Assembly: GCA_020848435.1 (NCBI GenBank)
Contig: JADLAC010000056.1
Span: 1-40,260, forward strand
DNA from: Burkholderiales bacterium
GTDB lineage: Bacteria > Pseudomonadota > Gammaproteobacteria > Burkholderiales > WYBJ01
Direction of reading: 5' to 3'
Length of the DNA stretch: 40,260 nt
Position numbers and translations under genes: made by a program
Shown here: positions 9,059 through 17,460 of the stretch, piece by piece
Numbering within the stretch: the stretch's first letter is position 1
How the letters are laid out: each line of letters opens with the position of its first letter
The notes under the pieces: model-generated
What the model was told of the DNA's origin: nothing
The model's database searches: none
What the model saw: only the letters and a program-made list of their open reading frames with translations

Positions 9059-10330
9059 ATGAAGCTCGAAACCATCGCCGTTCACGGCGGGTACACGCCC
9101 GAAGCGACCACCAAGGCGGTCGCCGTGCCCATCTACCAGACCACCTCGTACGCTTTCGACAATACCCAACATGGCGCCGATCTGTTCGACCTCAAGGTGC
9201 CGGGCAACATCTATACCCGCATCATGAATCCCACCCAGGACGTGCTGGAGAAACGGGTGGCAGCGATGGAGGGTGGCATCGCGGGACTGGCGCTTGCTTC
9301 GGGGCAGGCGTCGATCACCTACTCGATCATGACCATCGCCGAGGCGGGCGACAACATCGTCTCGGCCTCCACGCTCTATGGCGGCACCTACAACCTGTTC
9401 GCGCATACGCTGCCGCAGTTCGGCATCGAGGTGCGTTTCGCCGACTATCGCGAGCCCGATGCATTCGAGAAGCTGATCGATGGCAGGACCAAGGCCGTGT
9501 TCTGCGAGTCGATCGGCAATCCGCTCGGCAACATCACCGATTTCCAGCGGCTGGCCGACATCGCGCACCGTCATGGCGCGCCGCTCATCGTCGACAACAC
9601 CGTGCCGACGCCGTACCTGTGCCGGCCGTTCGAATACGGCGCCGACATCGTCGTGCACTCGCTCACCAAGTACCTCGGCGGGCACGGCAATTCGATCGGC
9701 GGCATGATCGTCGATTCGGGCCGCTTCCCCTGGGCCGAGCACAAGGCGAAATTCAAACGCTTGAACGAGCCCGACGTGTCCTACCACGGCGTCGTCTACA
9801 CCGAGGCGCTCGGCGCGGCCGCGTACATCGGCCGCGCGCGGGTCGTGCCGCTACGCAATACCGGTGCCGCGATCAGTCCGTTCAACGCCTTCCTGGTGCT
9901 GCAAGGCGTGGAGACGCTGGCGCTGCGCATGGACAGGATCTGCGACAACACACTCGCCGTCGCGCGCTTTCTCGGCGAGCACGCCAAGGTCTCGTGGGTC
10001 AATTATGCCGGCCTGCCGGCGCATGCCGATTACCCGCTGGTCAACAAATACATGGGCGGGCGAGCCTCCGGCATCCTCACCTTCGGCGTAAAGGGCGGGC
10101 GCGAAGCCGGCGCGCGCTTCCAGGATGCGCTCAAGCTGGTGGTGCGCCTGGTCAATATCGGCGACTGCAAGTCGCTCGCATGCCATCCGGCCTCGACCAC
10201 CCACCGCCAGCTCTCGCCCGAGGAGCTGGCGAAAGCCGGCGTGACGGAGGAGACGGTGCGGCTGTCGATCGGGATCGAGCATATCGACGACATCCTCGTC
10301 GATCTCGACCAGGCGCTGGCGGCGGTGTAG
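9059..10330 (+). CDS. metY: O-acetylhomoserine sulfhydrylase-type PLP enzyme
   Basis: A 423-residue Cys/Met-metabolism PLP enzyme. The family's O-acetylhomoserine aminocarboxypropyltransferase branch turns O-acetylhomoserine plus sulfide (or methanethiol) into homocysteine (or methionine). The PLP lysine is K204 in HSLTKYLGGHGN, the phosphate-binding loop lies in ASGQASITYS, and YTRIMNPTQD is the family substrate-loop motif. The 423-residue length and the long insert before the C-terminal domain fit MetY better than the roughly 380-residue MetB/MetC enzymes. An excellent GAGGAGG site precedes the ATG by 6 bases. It stands alone between divergent mfd and a convergent radical SAM gene. Sulfhydrylase is the best call; the exact sulfur donor cannot be read from sequence. 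Confidence 0.9.
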   Translation: MKLETIAVHGGYTPEATTKAVAVPIYQTTSYAFDNTQHGADLFDLKVPGNIYTRIMNPTQDVLEKRVAAMEGGIAGLALASGQASITYSIMTIAEAGDNIVSASTLYGGTYNLFAHTLPQFGIEVRFADYREPDAFEKLIDGRTKAVFCESIGNPLGNITDFQRLADIAHRHGAPLIVDNTVPTPYLCRPFEYGADIVVHSLTKYLGGHGNSIGGMIVDSGRFPWAEHKAKFKRLNEPDVSYHGVVYTEALGAAAYIGRARVVPLRNTGAAISPFNAFLVLQGVETLALRMDRICDNTLAVARFLGEHAKVSWVNYAGLPAHADYPLVNKYMGGRASGILTFGVKGGREAGARFQDALKLVVRLVNIGDCKSLACHPASTTHRQLSPEELAKAGVTEETVRLSIGIEHIDDILVDLDQALAAV

Positions 10331-10501
10331 GTGTCGAGGGCCCCGCGTGGAGGTGTCAGGAGCTTGCGTCGCGCGCCGCTCTAGCCGCGTTCCACGGCCG
10401 GCAGGTGTCGAGCCCACTGCCTCATCGCCGACAGGCAGTCCAGAGCGCGTTCGATCGCCCGGGCTCGCTGCCGCGGAAGCTGCCAAGCAAGCCTCGGAAA
10501 C

Positions 10502-11584
10502 TTAGACGGCCGCGCGCATTCGGATCGGAATGCGCCGCGGCCCGAACTGGCCGCTGAACTTCGCGTAGCGCCCGCCGAGCGCCGCGCCGCATTCGGTGCA
10601 ACAGCCCTGCTCGTCCACGCGATAGCGCAGGATGCGATACCAGTCGCGCACGATCAAGGCTTCGTCGCAGCGCGGGCAATAAGTCGTGCCGCCGTCGGTA
10701 TCGTGCACGTTGCCCGTGTAAACGTAATGAAGGCCCGCGGCCCGGGCGATGGCCCGTGCGTGCTTCAGCGTCGAAGCCGGGGTCGCCGCGATGTCGGTCA
10801 TCTTGAAATCGGGATGGAAGGCACTGAAGTGCAGCGGCACATCGGGGCCGAGCTCGCGCATGATCCATTCGCACTGGGCCGTGAGCTCGGCGTCCGAATC
10901 GTTCTTGCCGGGGATGAGCAGCGTCGTGATCTCGAGCCAGACATCGGTCTCCTGCTTGAGGTAGATGAGCGTATCGAGCACCGGCTGCAAGCGCGCGCCG
11001 CAGAGCTTGAAGTAGAACTCGTCGCTGAAGGCCTTCAGGTCGACGTTAGCGGCATCCATCCGGGCGAAGAACTCGCGCCGAGCCTCGGCGCCGATGTAGC
11101 CGGCCGTCACCGCGACCGTGCGTACATCCTGATCATGGCAGGCCGCGGCCACGTCGAGCGCGTACTCGGCGAAGATCACCGGGTCGTTATAGGTGAAGGC
11201 AACGCTCTTGCAGCCGGCTGCGCGGGCGGCCGCGGCGATCGCCGCGGGAGTGGCCTGATCGGCCAGTCGATCCATGTCGCGCGACTTGCTGATGTCCCAG
11301 TTCTGGCAGAACTTGCAGGCGAGATTGCAGCCAGCGGTGCCGAAGGACAGCACCGAGGTGCCGGGATAGAACTGGTTGAGCGGTTTCTTCTCGATCGGAT
11401 CGACGCAAAAGCCCGAGGAGCGCCCGTAGGTGGTGAGCAGCATGCGATCGCCGCGGCGCATGCGCACGAAACACGCGCCGCGTTGGCCGTCGTGCAGCTT
11501 GCAGTCGCGCGGGCACAGGTCGCATTGCATGCGCCCGTCCGGGGTGAAATGCCAGTAGCGCCCGGCGTAATCGCTGTCGATCAT
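10502..11584 (-). CDS. amrS: AmmeMemoRadiSam system radical SAM enzyme
   Basis: A 360-residue radical S-adenosylmethionine protein of the PflA-like branch. The cluster motif is C-x3-C-x2-C in GCNLACKFCQNW, with the characteristic tryptophan after it. An N-terminal CDLCPRDC motif and a C-terminal CPRCDEAL/CCTECGAAL cysteine set suggest extra metal or Fe-S binding. The open frame extends upstream to 12046, but that extension is the shadow of the MEMO/AMMECR1 gene. The real start is ATG at 11584, which overlaps the upstream stop as ATGA, so the two are translationally coupled. The family is known by co-occurrence with MEMO1 and AMMECR1 domain proteins; its substrate is unknown to me. Confidence 0.9.
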   Translation of the reverse strand: MIDSDYAGRYWHFTPDGRMQCDLCPRDCKLHDGQRGACFVRMRRGDRMLLTTYGRSSGFCVDPIEKKPLNQFYPGTSVLSFGTAGCNLACKFCQNWDISKSRDMDRLADQATPAAIAAAARAAGCKSVAFTYNDPVIFAEYALDVAAACHDQDVRTVAVTAGYIGAEARREFFARMDAANVDLKAFSDEFYFKLCGARLQPVLDTLIYLKQETDVWLEITTLLIPGKNDSDAELTAQCEWIMRELGPDVPLHFSAFHPDFKMTDIAATPASTLKHARAIARAAGLHYVYTGNVHDTDGGTTYCPRCDEALIVRDWYRILRYRVDEQGCCTECGAALGGRYAKFSGQFGPRRIPIRMRAAV

Positions 11585-12945
11585 CGCGATGAACAATCCT
11601 GCTCGCGCCACTTGGCTACGGTGTAGCGCGCGAGCCGCATGCCCGGCTGCCAGAAATCCGGCGGCAATCCCGCCTTGCGTTTCAGGTTGAGCAGAAACGC
11701 CTCCGGGGTCGAGAGCTGTTCCCACACCTGGGGGAGGAAGGTGCCGCGGTGGTGGCCGAATTCGAGCACCAGGCCATCGACGCCCGGTCGCAGGCTGCGC
11801 AAGGCGCTCGCTTCGTCCTCGATCGGCAGGGTTTCGAGCGCGGAGAGCAACGACACTTCGACGTAGGTCTCGGTCCATTCGTCGCGCTTCAAGGGCTTGA
11901 AGCGCGGATCGCGAAAGGCCGCCGCCACGGCGTTCTCGCGTACGTCGAGCTTGAGCGCGCGCTTCGCTTCCAGCGAGCCGATACAACCGCGCAGATCGCC
12001 GCGATAGGTCAGCGTGACGAAGGTCGCGCCGGGCCGTTGCAGCCACGCCGCGGCGTGCGGTGCCGTGCTTTCGGCGCCGCCGAGCTGCTCGTCGATGGCG
12101 GCGCGCGCGATGCCGATGAGGGTCGAGCCGGCATTGGCCGCGAACGCCTGCGGCGCGCTCACGGTGAACGAGCCATAACCCACGACGCGATCGCGCCCGC
12201 CCGCGGTATCGCCGGAGTTGCGCAGGTCGACGAGCTGCACCTCGAGCTGGCGGCGATTGGCGGCGAGCATCAAGCCGTTCAGGGGCGTGCCGCCGCAGGC
12301 GCGCTCATGATCGATGTCGCTGCGCAGATCGCGGATCATGGCAGCGGTCGCGGCGTCGATTTCGCGCGCCTGGTCGTAGGGCAGGTAGTGCGACAAGTCC
12401 GAGCTGACGACGATCAGAGTCTCGTCACCGCCCCATAACCGGTCGAGGACCTCGGCGACTTCTTCGCGCGTCGCCGTGCCGACGGCAAACGGCACCAGGC
12501 TGAAGCTCGCGAGCGCGCGCTGCAGAAACGGCAGATGCACTTCGAGCGAGTGCTCCAAGGCGTGCGCCGGCGCGCTTTCGACGACCTGCGGCATGCGGCG
12601 AACCTGCTCGACGGCGGCGGCGTCGACCGGCACCGTGCCGAGCGGCGTGGCGAACGCGCTCGCGCCCGGCAGCGCCAGCCCGCGGACCGGCACCCGGTGC
12701 ACCGGTCCCATCAGCACCACTCGGCGGATGCGATCACGTGCGGAGCGCAGCCGCGAATACGCGCTCGCCGCCACCGGCCCGGAGTACACGTAGCCTGCAT
12801 GCGGCACGATCAGCGCCTTCGGTGCCGCGCCATCGTGCTGGCTGCGCTGCGCTGCCGCCAGCAGCTCATCGACCGCGGCTGCGAGCTTGCCCGGGTCCGC
12901 GGGATAGAACATGCCGGCCACCGCCGGCTGGCGAATACTGAGCAT
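11581..12945 (-). CDS. amrB: MEMO1-AMMECR1 fusion protein (AmmeMemoRadiSam B+A)
   Basis: A 454-residue two-domain protein. The N-terminal half is the MEMO class III extradiol dioxygenase-like fold: AVAGMFYPADPGKL at the start, the histidine in VPHAGYVYSGP, then EHSLEVHLPF and SSDLSHYLPYD, which supply the usual metal-binding histidines. The C-terminal half is the AMMECR1 domain (GATFVTLTYRGDLRGCIGS, then LLSALETLPIEDE). The start is ATG at 12945 (MLSIRQPAVAG), with a modest GAGAGAA upstream; an earlier in-frame ATG at 12996 adds a non-family extension. It shares an ATGA junction with the radical SAM gene. Members occur across bacteria, archaea and eukaryotes with no settled bacterial function. 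Confidence 0.92.
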   Translation of the reverse strand: MLSIRQPAVAGMFYPADPGKLAAAVDELLAAAQRSQHDGAAPKALIVPHAGYVYSGPVAASAYSRLRSARDRIRRVVLMGPVHRVPVRGLALPGASAFATPLGTVPVDAAAVEQVRRMPQVVESAPAHALEHSLEVHLPFLQRALASFSLVPFAVGTATREEVAEVLDRLWGGDETLIVVSSDLSHYLPYDQAREIDAATAAMIRDLRSDIDHERACGGTPLNGLMLAANRRQLEVQLVDLRNSGDTAGGRDRVVGYGSFTVSAPQAFAANAGSTLIGIARAAIDEQLGGAESTAPHAAAWLQRPGATFVTLTYRGDLRGCIGSLEAKRALKLDVRENAVAAAFRDPRFKPLKRDEWTETYVEVSLLSALETLPIEDEASALRSLRPGVDGLVLEFGHHRGTFLPQVWEQLSTPEAFLLNLKRKAGLPPDFWQPGMRLARYTVAKWREQDCSSR

Positions 12946-13048
12946 GGATCGTTCTCTCGATTGACTCCATATCGGGGCGGCGGGCGCTGCCGGCAAGATG
13001 TAGCGTCACCATACGCCCGAGGTCTATCGGCCGGCAAGGCCGTACCAG

Positions 13049-13133
13049 GGTCGGACCGGAGTCGGGGTCGGACCGGGGTCGGGGTCGGACCGGGGTCGGA
13101 GTCGGACCGGAGTCGGGGTCGGACCGGGGTCGG
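13049..13133. repeat. Five tandem copies of a 17-base repeat
   Basis: Five head-to-tail units GGTCGGACCGGRGTCGG occupy 13049-13065, 13066-13082, 13083-13099, 13100-13116 (first base A) and 13117-13133, with only A/G changes between copies. Each unit contains the small dyad GGTC-G-GACC. The array fills most of the 314-base gap between the MEMO/AMMECR1 start and the FNR-like gene, and stops 8 bases before a phased GTTAC motif. It may be a simple slippage array or a multi-site operator. Confidence 0.9.
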
Positions 13134-13140
13134 GACCGGT

Positions 13141-13165
13141 GTTACCGACCGTTACACAGCGTTAG
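13141..13165 (+). promoter_or_regulatory. Phased GTTAC direct repeats upstream of FNR-like gene
   Basis: GTTAC at 13141, GTTAC at 13151 and GTTAG at 13161 lie exactly 10 bases apart. That is the one-helical-turn spacing typical of tandem OmpR/PhoB-family binding sites. A possible -10 TAATCT lies at 13198-13203 with no matching -35, as expected for an activated promoter. Two OmpR-type regulators are encoded in this window; which one binds, if either, is inference. Confidence 0.4.
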
Positions 13166-13259
13166 CCACGCGCGAACGAGGCGTGACACAGCGCCGCTAA
13201 TCTGGCACCCGTTCGCAAACGACAGTCAGGCGCATTCAGAACCGACCAAGGAGCTTGCC

Positions 13260-14018
13260 ATGCCCGCCCATGCCATTTCCCCGCTGCGCAGTGTCCCCGC
13301 CGAAAACAGCGCCGGCTTACGTCTCGTGCCGGCCATGGCGGAGGCCGAGCCGCTGCTCGGTATGCCCGGTGAAGTGGCCGCGGTCGTAACCAAGCTGGCC
13401 AGCGGCAAGCGCCGCGTGCGCATGGGCGAGTTCCTCTATCGCAGCGGCACCCCGTTTCACAGTCTCTACGTCGTTCGGGCCGGGATGTTCAAGACCATAC
13501 TGCTCGATTCGGAAGGGCGCGAGCAGGTGACGGGCTTCCAGATGACGGGCGAAGTCCTCGGCATGGACGGGATCGAAAAGGAAATCTGCCAATCGAATGC
13601 GCTCGCCCTGGAAGACAGCGAAGTCTGGGAGGTGCCGTTCACGCGCCTGGAGACGCTGTGCCGCCAGGATCCGGGCATGCAGCGGGTGTTCCATCGGCTC
13701 ATGAGTCGCGAGATCCAGCGCGACTATCTCATGATGCTGCTGCTCGGCTCGATGAGCGCCGAGGAGCGTCTCGCCGCCTTCCTGGTCAATCTGTCGCAGC
13801 GGCTCACGGCGCGCGGATATTCGGCGACCCGCTTCATCCTGCGCATGTCGCGGCGCGAAATCGGCAGCTTCCTCGGTCTGACCCTCGAAACGGTGAGCCG
13901 CGTGTTCTCGCGCTTCCAGCGCGAGGGCTTGATCCGAGCCGAGCTGAAGGCGGTCGAGCTGAAGGATGTCGCGCGCTTGCGCGCCATGGTCGGCATCTCG
14001 GTGCTCAACGCCGCTTGA
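13260..14018 (+). CDS. FNR/CRP-family regulator without N-terminal Fe-S cysteines
   Basis: A 252-residue regulator with an N-terminal cyclic-nucleotide-binding fold (about 40-150) and a C-terminal winged helix (about 165-240). The recognition helix LGLTLETVSRVFSRF has E210, S213 and R214 in FNR positions, which predicts TTGAT-N4-ATCAA-type sites. True FNR needs three N-terminal cysteines plus one central cysteine; here the only cysteines are C110 and C134 and the N-terminal 40 residues have none. It should therefore not hold an FNR [4Fe-4S] cluster and may be DNR/FixK-like. The start follows AAGGAG by 6 bases. FNR-type boxes before hsp20 and a small gene in this window are likely targets of this or another FNR-family protein. 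Confidence 0.88.
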   Translation: MPAHAISPLRSVPAENSAGLRLVPAMAEAEPLLGMPGEVAAVVTKLASGKRRVRMGEFLYRSGTPFHSLYVVRAGMFKTILLDSEGREQVTGFQMTGEVLGMDGIEKEICQSNALALEDSEVWEVPFTRLETLCRQDPGMQRVFHRLMSREIQRDYLMMLLLGSMSAEERLAAFLVNLSQRLTARGYSATRFILRMSRREIGSFLGLTLETVSRVFSRFQREGLIRAELKAVELKDVARLRAMVGISVLNAA

Positions 14019-14067
14019 TCGCATCGCCGCAGGCGCCCTCCGCGGCGGCTGCGGGTCTAGCGTCCGG

Positions 14068-16146
14068 TCAAGACCGCGGCCGGCGGTCGATCGCTGCTCG
14101 CACGGCCATCGCCAGCGCTTCGCGCCGGTAGGGCTTGTCGATGAGCGCACCGGGCAGCTTTTCCAGCCGGTGAAAGGCGCCGCTGGCATAGCCCGATGTG
14201 AAAACGAAGGCGAGATCGGGGCGAGCGTGCTGGACCTCGCGCGCGAGCTCCACCCCGCCGTGGCGTCCCGGCAGCACGATATCCGTGAACAGCAGCTCGA
14301 TCTCGGGGTGTTGCTCCAGCAGCCTGAGCGCGGTGTCGGCGTCGCCCGCCTCGTACACCTTGTAGCCGAGCTGGGTGAGGAAGCGTGCGCCGATCGCTCG
14401 CACGCCTTCGTCGTCCTCCACCATGAGGATGGTCTCGTGACCGCGCGGCAAGCCCTCGCCGCTGGGCGTCTGCACGGGCACGCGCGCCTCGGCGGCGATC
14501 GGCAGGAACAGCCGCACCGTCGTGCCGTGTCCCGGTTCGCTGTAGATCGTCACGTGGCCGTGCGATTGCTTGACGAAGCCGTGCACCATCGACAGGCCGA
14601 GGCCGCTGCCCTTGCCGCGTTCCTTGGTCGTGAAGTAGGGATCGAAGGCACGTTGCACGACTTCCGCCGGCATCCCCATGCCGTTGTCGGTGACGGCGAT
14701 CATGACATAGCGCCCGGGCTTCACGTCGCCCGCCTGTTCGGCGTAATCCTCGTCGAACACGCGCACCGCGGTTTCGATGCTCAAGCGCCCGCCGCGCGGC
14801 ATCGCATCGCGCGCATTGACCACGAGGTTGAGAAGCGCGGTCTCGAGCTGGCTCGGATCCGCGTGCGCCTGCGGCACGTTCGGATCGGGAAAGGCCAGTA
14901 TGGTGATGCGCTCGCCGAGCGTGCGCCGGATCATGTCGAGCATGCCGCCGACCAGCTCGTTGACGTCGACCGGCCGCGGCCGCAGGGCCTGGCGGCGCGA
15001 AAAGGCCAGCAGCTTGCGGGTGAGGTCGGCCGCATTGGTGGCCGCCCGCAGGGCCGCCTCCACCGGCTGGGCCAGCGCTTCGTCGCCGGGGGCATCTTCC
15101 TGCAGGAGCTGGAGGTTGCCGATGATGACGGTGAGCAGGTTGTTGAAGTCGTGCGCGATGCCGCCCGTGAGCTGGCCCACGGCTTCGAGCTGTTGCACGT
15201 GCCGCATGCGTTCCTCGGCATGCGTGTACTTGATGGCGGCGCCGAGGATGTTCGACACCGAGCGCATGAAATTCTTGTCGTCCTCGGAGAACACGCGCCG
15301 GTCGCGAAAGCGCGCCGCCAGCACCCCGACCGGACCGCCGTCGCCCATGATGGGCACCCCGAGCGCGCTGCGCAGCCCCAGTACCGGAACCATCGGGCCA
15401 GGGTCGAAACGCGTTTCGCTGGTGTAGTCCATCACCGTTACCGTATCGCCCGCGGCCATGACGAAGCCGGGACTGGTTTGCGGGTTGTTCGCCAGCCGCT
15501 GGTACGCCGGCATGAGCGCCTCGGGGACGCCGTAGGCCGCCCGGCACACGAACTCGGTGTCGCCCGGAGCGAGGAGATAGAGCAGGATGACATCGGCTTG
15601 CAGCGCACGCGCGGCCACGCTGGGGACGGCGACCGCGATCTCATCGAGCTCGCGCGCGGCGATCACGCGCTGGCCCAGCTCCACGACGTGGGCCTGGTAA
15701 TGCGCCCGCGCCACGCCCTCGCGCGCGCTTTGTAGCCCGCTCGCGTCGCGAATCGCGGCCGACACGTAGCCCGCGCCGCCGGCGTCCACCGGGCTCAGGC
15801 TGATTTCCGCAGGAAACTCCGTGCCCGAGCGGGTGCGGGCGATCAACGCCATGCCCACGCCCATGGGGCGCGCGCTCGGCGCGTGCGCGTAACCCTGGCG
15901 ATGCGTGCGATGTCCGGCGCGCAGGCGCTCCGGCACCAGCAGCTCCACGGGCTGACCGATCAGATCTCCGCGGGCGTAGCCGAACATGCGATCGGTCTGC
16001 GCGTTGGCGAGCACGATGCGCCCGTCCGAGTCGATGACGATGATCGCATCGGGGGCCGTCTCCAGCAGCTTGCGATAGATGTCACCGTCCGGGATGCGCA
16101 TCGGTTCCCTCGGCGGCTGCGGGCGCGAGCTTGCAGTATCGTTCAT
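14068..16146 (-). CDS. PAS-GAF hybrid sensor histidine kinase
   Basis: A 692-residue soluble hybrid kinase. A PAS domain comes first (LLETAPDAIIVIDSDGRIVLANAQ), then a GAF-like domain (about residues 165-320), a HisKA box with phospho-accepting His in GGIAHDFNNLL, an HATPase with N-box NLVVNARDAM and GKGSGLGLSM, and a C-terminal receiver (ILMVEDDEGVRAIG, Asp in LLFTDIVLPGRHGG). No membrane segment is seen, so it senses a cytoplasmic signal, possibly through PAS- or GAF-bound ligand. The start at 16146 lies 16 bases after the stop of the OmpR-type regulator; the open frame extends to 16203 but would overlap that gene. The chain probably ends in the neighbouring regulator. It converges on the FNR-like gene. 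Confidence 0.9.
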   Translation of the reverse strand: MNDTASSRPQPPREPMRIPDGDIYRKLLETAPDAIIVIDSDGRIVLANAQTDRMFGYARGDLIGQPVELLVPERLRAGHRTHRQGYAHAPSARPMGVGMALIARTRSGTEFPAEISLSPVDAGGAGYVSAAIRDASGLQSAREGVARAHYQAHVVELGQRVIAARELDEIAVAVPSVAARALQADVILLYLLAPGDTEFVCRAAYGVPEALMPAYQRLANNPQTSPGFVMAAGDTVTVMDYTSETRFDPGPMVPVLGLRSALGVPIMGDGGPVGVLAARFRDRRVFSEDDKNFMRSVSNILGAAIKYTHAEERMRHVQQLEAVGQLTGGIAHDFNNLLTVIIGNLQLLQEDAPGDEALAQPVEAALRAATNAADLTRKLLAFSRRQALRPRPVDVNELVGGMLDMIRRTLGERITILAFPDPNVPQAHADPSQLETALLNLVVNARDAMPRGGRLSIETAVRVFDEDYAEQAGDVKPGRYVMIAVTDNGMGMPAEVVQRAFDPYFTTKERGKGSGLGLSMVHGFVKQSHGHVTIYSEPGHGTTVRLFLPIAAEARVPVQTPSGEGLPRGHETILMVEDDEGVRAIGARFLTQLGYKVYEAGDADTALRLLEQHPEIELLFTDIVLPGRHGGVELAREVQHARPDLAFVFTSGYASGAFHRLEKLPGALIDKPYRREALAMAVRAAIDRRPRS

Positions 16147-16162
16147 CCGGAATGGGCCCGCA

Positions 16163-16882
16163 TCAGGCGCGCTCCACCGGCGCCGTGAAAATATAGCCGG
16201 CACCGCGCACCGACTTGATCAACACCGGCTTGTCGGGATCCTCTTCGATCTTGCGGCGAAGCCGCGTGATTTGCATGTCGATCGCCCGGTCGAAGGGGTT
16301 GGCGTCGCGATTGCGCGTGGCTTGCAGGAGCTGATCGCGGCTGAGCACCTTGTTCGGGTGCTCGACGAAGACTTGCAGCAAGTCGTATTCGCCGGTGGTG
16401 AGTGCCACCTCCTCGCCACCGCGGCAGAACAGGCGCCGGGCTTGCATGTCGAGGCGCCAGCCGTCGAAGCGCAGCTCGGCCCCGCGCGGCGCCGGGCTCG
16501 GCTCGGTTGGATTCGACGTGCGACGCAAGACGCTTCGCACCCGCGCCAGCAGCTCGCGCAAGTCGAAGGGTTTGGCGACGAAGTCGTCGGCGCCGAGCTC
16601 GAGGCTCACGATCCGATCGACCGACTCGCCGCTGCCCGTGACGATGATGACGCCCACGTTCGATTGCGTTCGGATGTGGCGGGTGAGCGCGAGCCCGTCT
16701 TCGCCGGGCAGGCCGAGGTCGAGCAGCACCAGGTCGACTTTGTCCTGCGCCATGATGCGGCGCATCTGCTCGCCGTCGCCCGCGATGCTGACTCTGAAGC
16801 CGTGGCGTGCGAGATAGGTGCGGATCAGATCGCCGATCGCCTGCTCGTCGTCGACCACGAGAATATGGGGGGAAGACATCAT
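16163..16882 (-). CDS. OmpR-family response regulator
   Basis: A 239-residue two-domain regulator. The receiver starts HILVVDDEQAIGD, has the phospho-Asp in LVLLDLGLPGEDG and the switch lysine in FVAKPFD. The C-terminal OmpR/PhoB winged helix ends with RAIDMQITRLRRKIEEDP and IKSVRGAGYIF. It is transcribed just ahead of the hybrid kinase and is probably its partner. Two adjacent ATGs (16882, 16879) are possible starts; an upstream ATG at 16897 is less likely. A minus-strand TAGAAT at 16958-16963 could be its -10. Target unknown; the phased GTTAC repeats before the FNR-like gene are one candidate. Confidence 0.92.
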   Translation of the reverse strand: MMSSPHILVVDDEQAIGDLIRTYLARHGFRVSIAGDGEQMRRIMAQDKVDLVLLDLGLPGEDGLALTRHIRTQSNVGVIIVTGSGESVDRIVSLELGADDFVAKPFDLRELLARVRSVLRRTSNPTEPSPAPRGAELRFDGWRLDMQARRLFCRGGEEVALTTGEYDLLQVFVEHPNKVLSRDQLLQATRNRDANPFDRAIDMQITRLRRKIEEDPDKPVLIKSVRGAGYIFTAPVERA

Positions 16883-17017
16883 CCCTGACCAATGCACCGG
16901 AATCCCGCTCCTGCACCCGAGGTGTCCGGCGCCAATCGCCTGTGGTGGATCGCGCCTATTCTAACCGAAGCGCCTCGCGCCGGCCTGTGCAAGCGCGGCG
17001 CAGGCGCGCGCGACGCA

Positions 17018-17458
17018 CTACTTGGAGAGGGTGGTTTCGGCCGCGGCTTCCACGCCGGCGAAGCGCAATACCCAGTCGCGCTTGGCTGTGCCTTTGAGAT
17101 CGATCCGCCGGCTCTGGACCTGCCCGTTCGCCGTGGCCGATACCGTGTATTGCCCCGCCGGCAGGCGTGCATACAGCCACGGACCCGAAGCGACCGTATC
17201 GAGCACCACCGAGCCGGCGGCAGCGCGAATGGTGACGGCCACATCGGCCAGGTAGGCCCCGTTGCCGGCGGCGGCGAATGTGAGCTGAAGATTGTACTCG
17301 GCCCCCGCGCGTTGCATGGCTGCGCGGTCCTCTTCGCCGATGCCGCCGTGGAGGATGCTGATGTCGCCGCGGACTTCTTTCACCGGCGCCGCAGCGCCCG
17401 GCATCGCGGCGGCCATTGCCACGAGCGCCAGCAGCCGGGACCGGGCAGCGGGCGACAT
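17018..17458 (-). CDS. Exported protein with carboxypeptidase regulatory-like domain
   Basis: A 146-residue protein. Its N-terminus MSPAARSRLLALVAMAAA is a signal peptide-like stretch with likely cleavage after GAAA, so it should be periplasmic or secreted. The mature part has a beta-rich pattern (DVAVTIRAAAGSVVLD, GPWLYARLPAGQYTVSATA) like carboxypeptidase-regulatory or prealbumin-like folds, which often bind carbohydrate or protein surfaces. Much of the upstream open frame (to 17875) is the shadow of the CBS gene. The chosen ATG lies 2 bases after the CBS stop, suggesting one transcript. No enzyme motif is visible. Confidence 0.7.
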   Translation of the reverse strand: MSPAARSRLLALVAMAAAMPGAAAPVKEVRGDISILHGGIGEEDRAAMQRAGAEYNLQLTFAAAGNGAYLADVAVTIRAAAGSVVLDTVASGPWLYARLPAGQYTVSATANGQVQSRRIDLKGTAKRDWVLRFAGVEAAAETTLSK

Positions 17459-17460
17459 GG

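Noticed and set aside
10416..10439. Terminator between the sulfhydrylase and radical SAM genes
   Set aside because: ACTGCCT/AGGCAGT stem with a 10-base loop but no T-run on either strand.
14027..14054. Terminator between the FNR-like gene and hybrid kinase
   Set aside because: CCGCAG/CTGCGG is only 6 bases with a 16-base loop and no T-run.
16147..16203. Upstream start for the hybrid kinase
   Set aside because: Would overlap the regulator gene by 41 bases and adds residues without PAS-family similarity.
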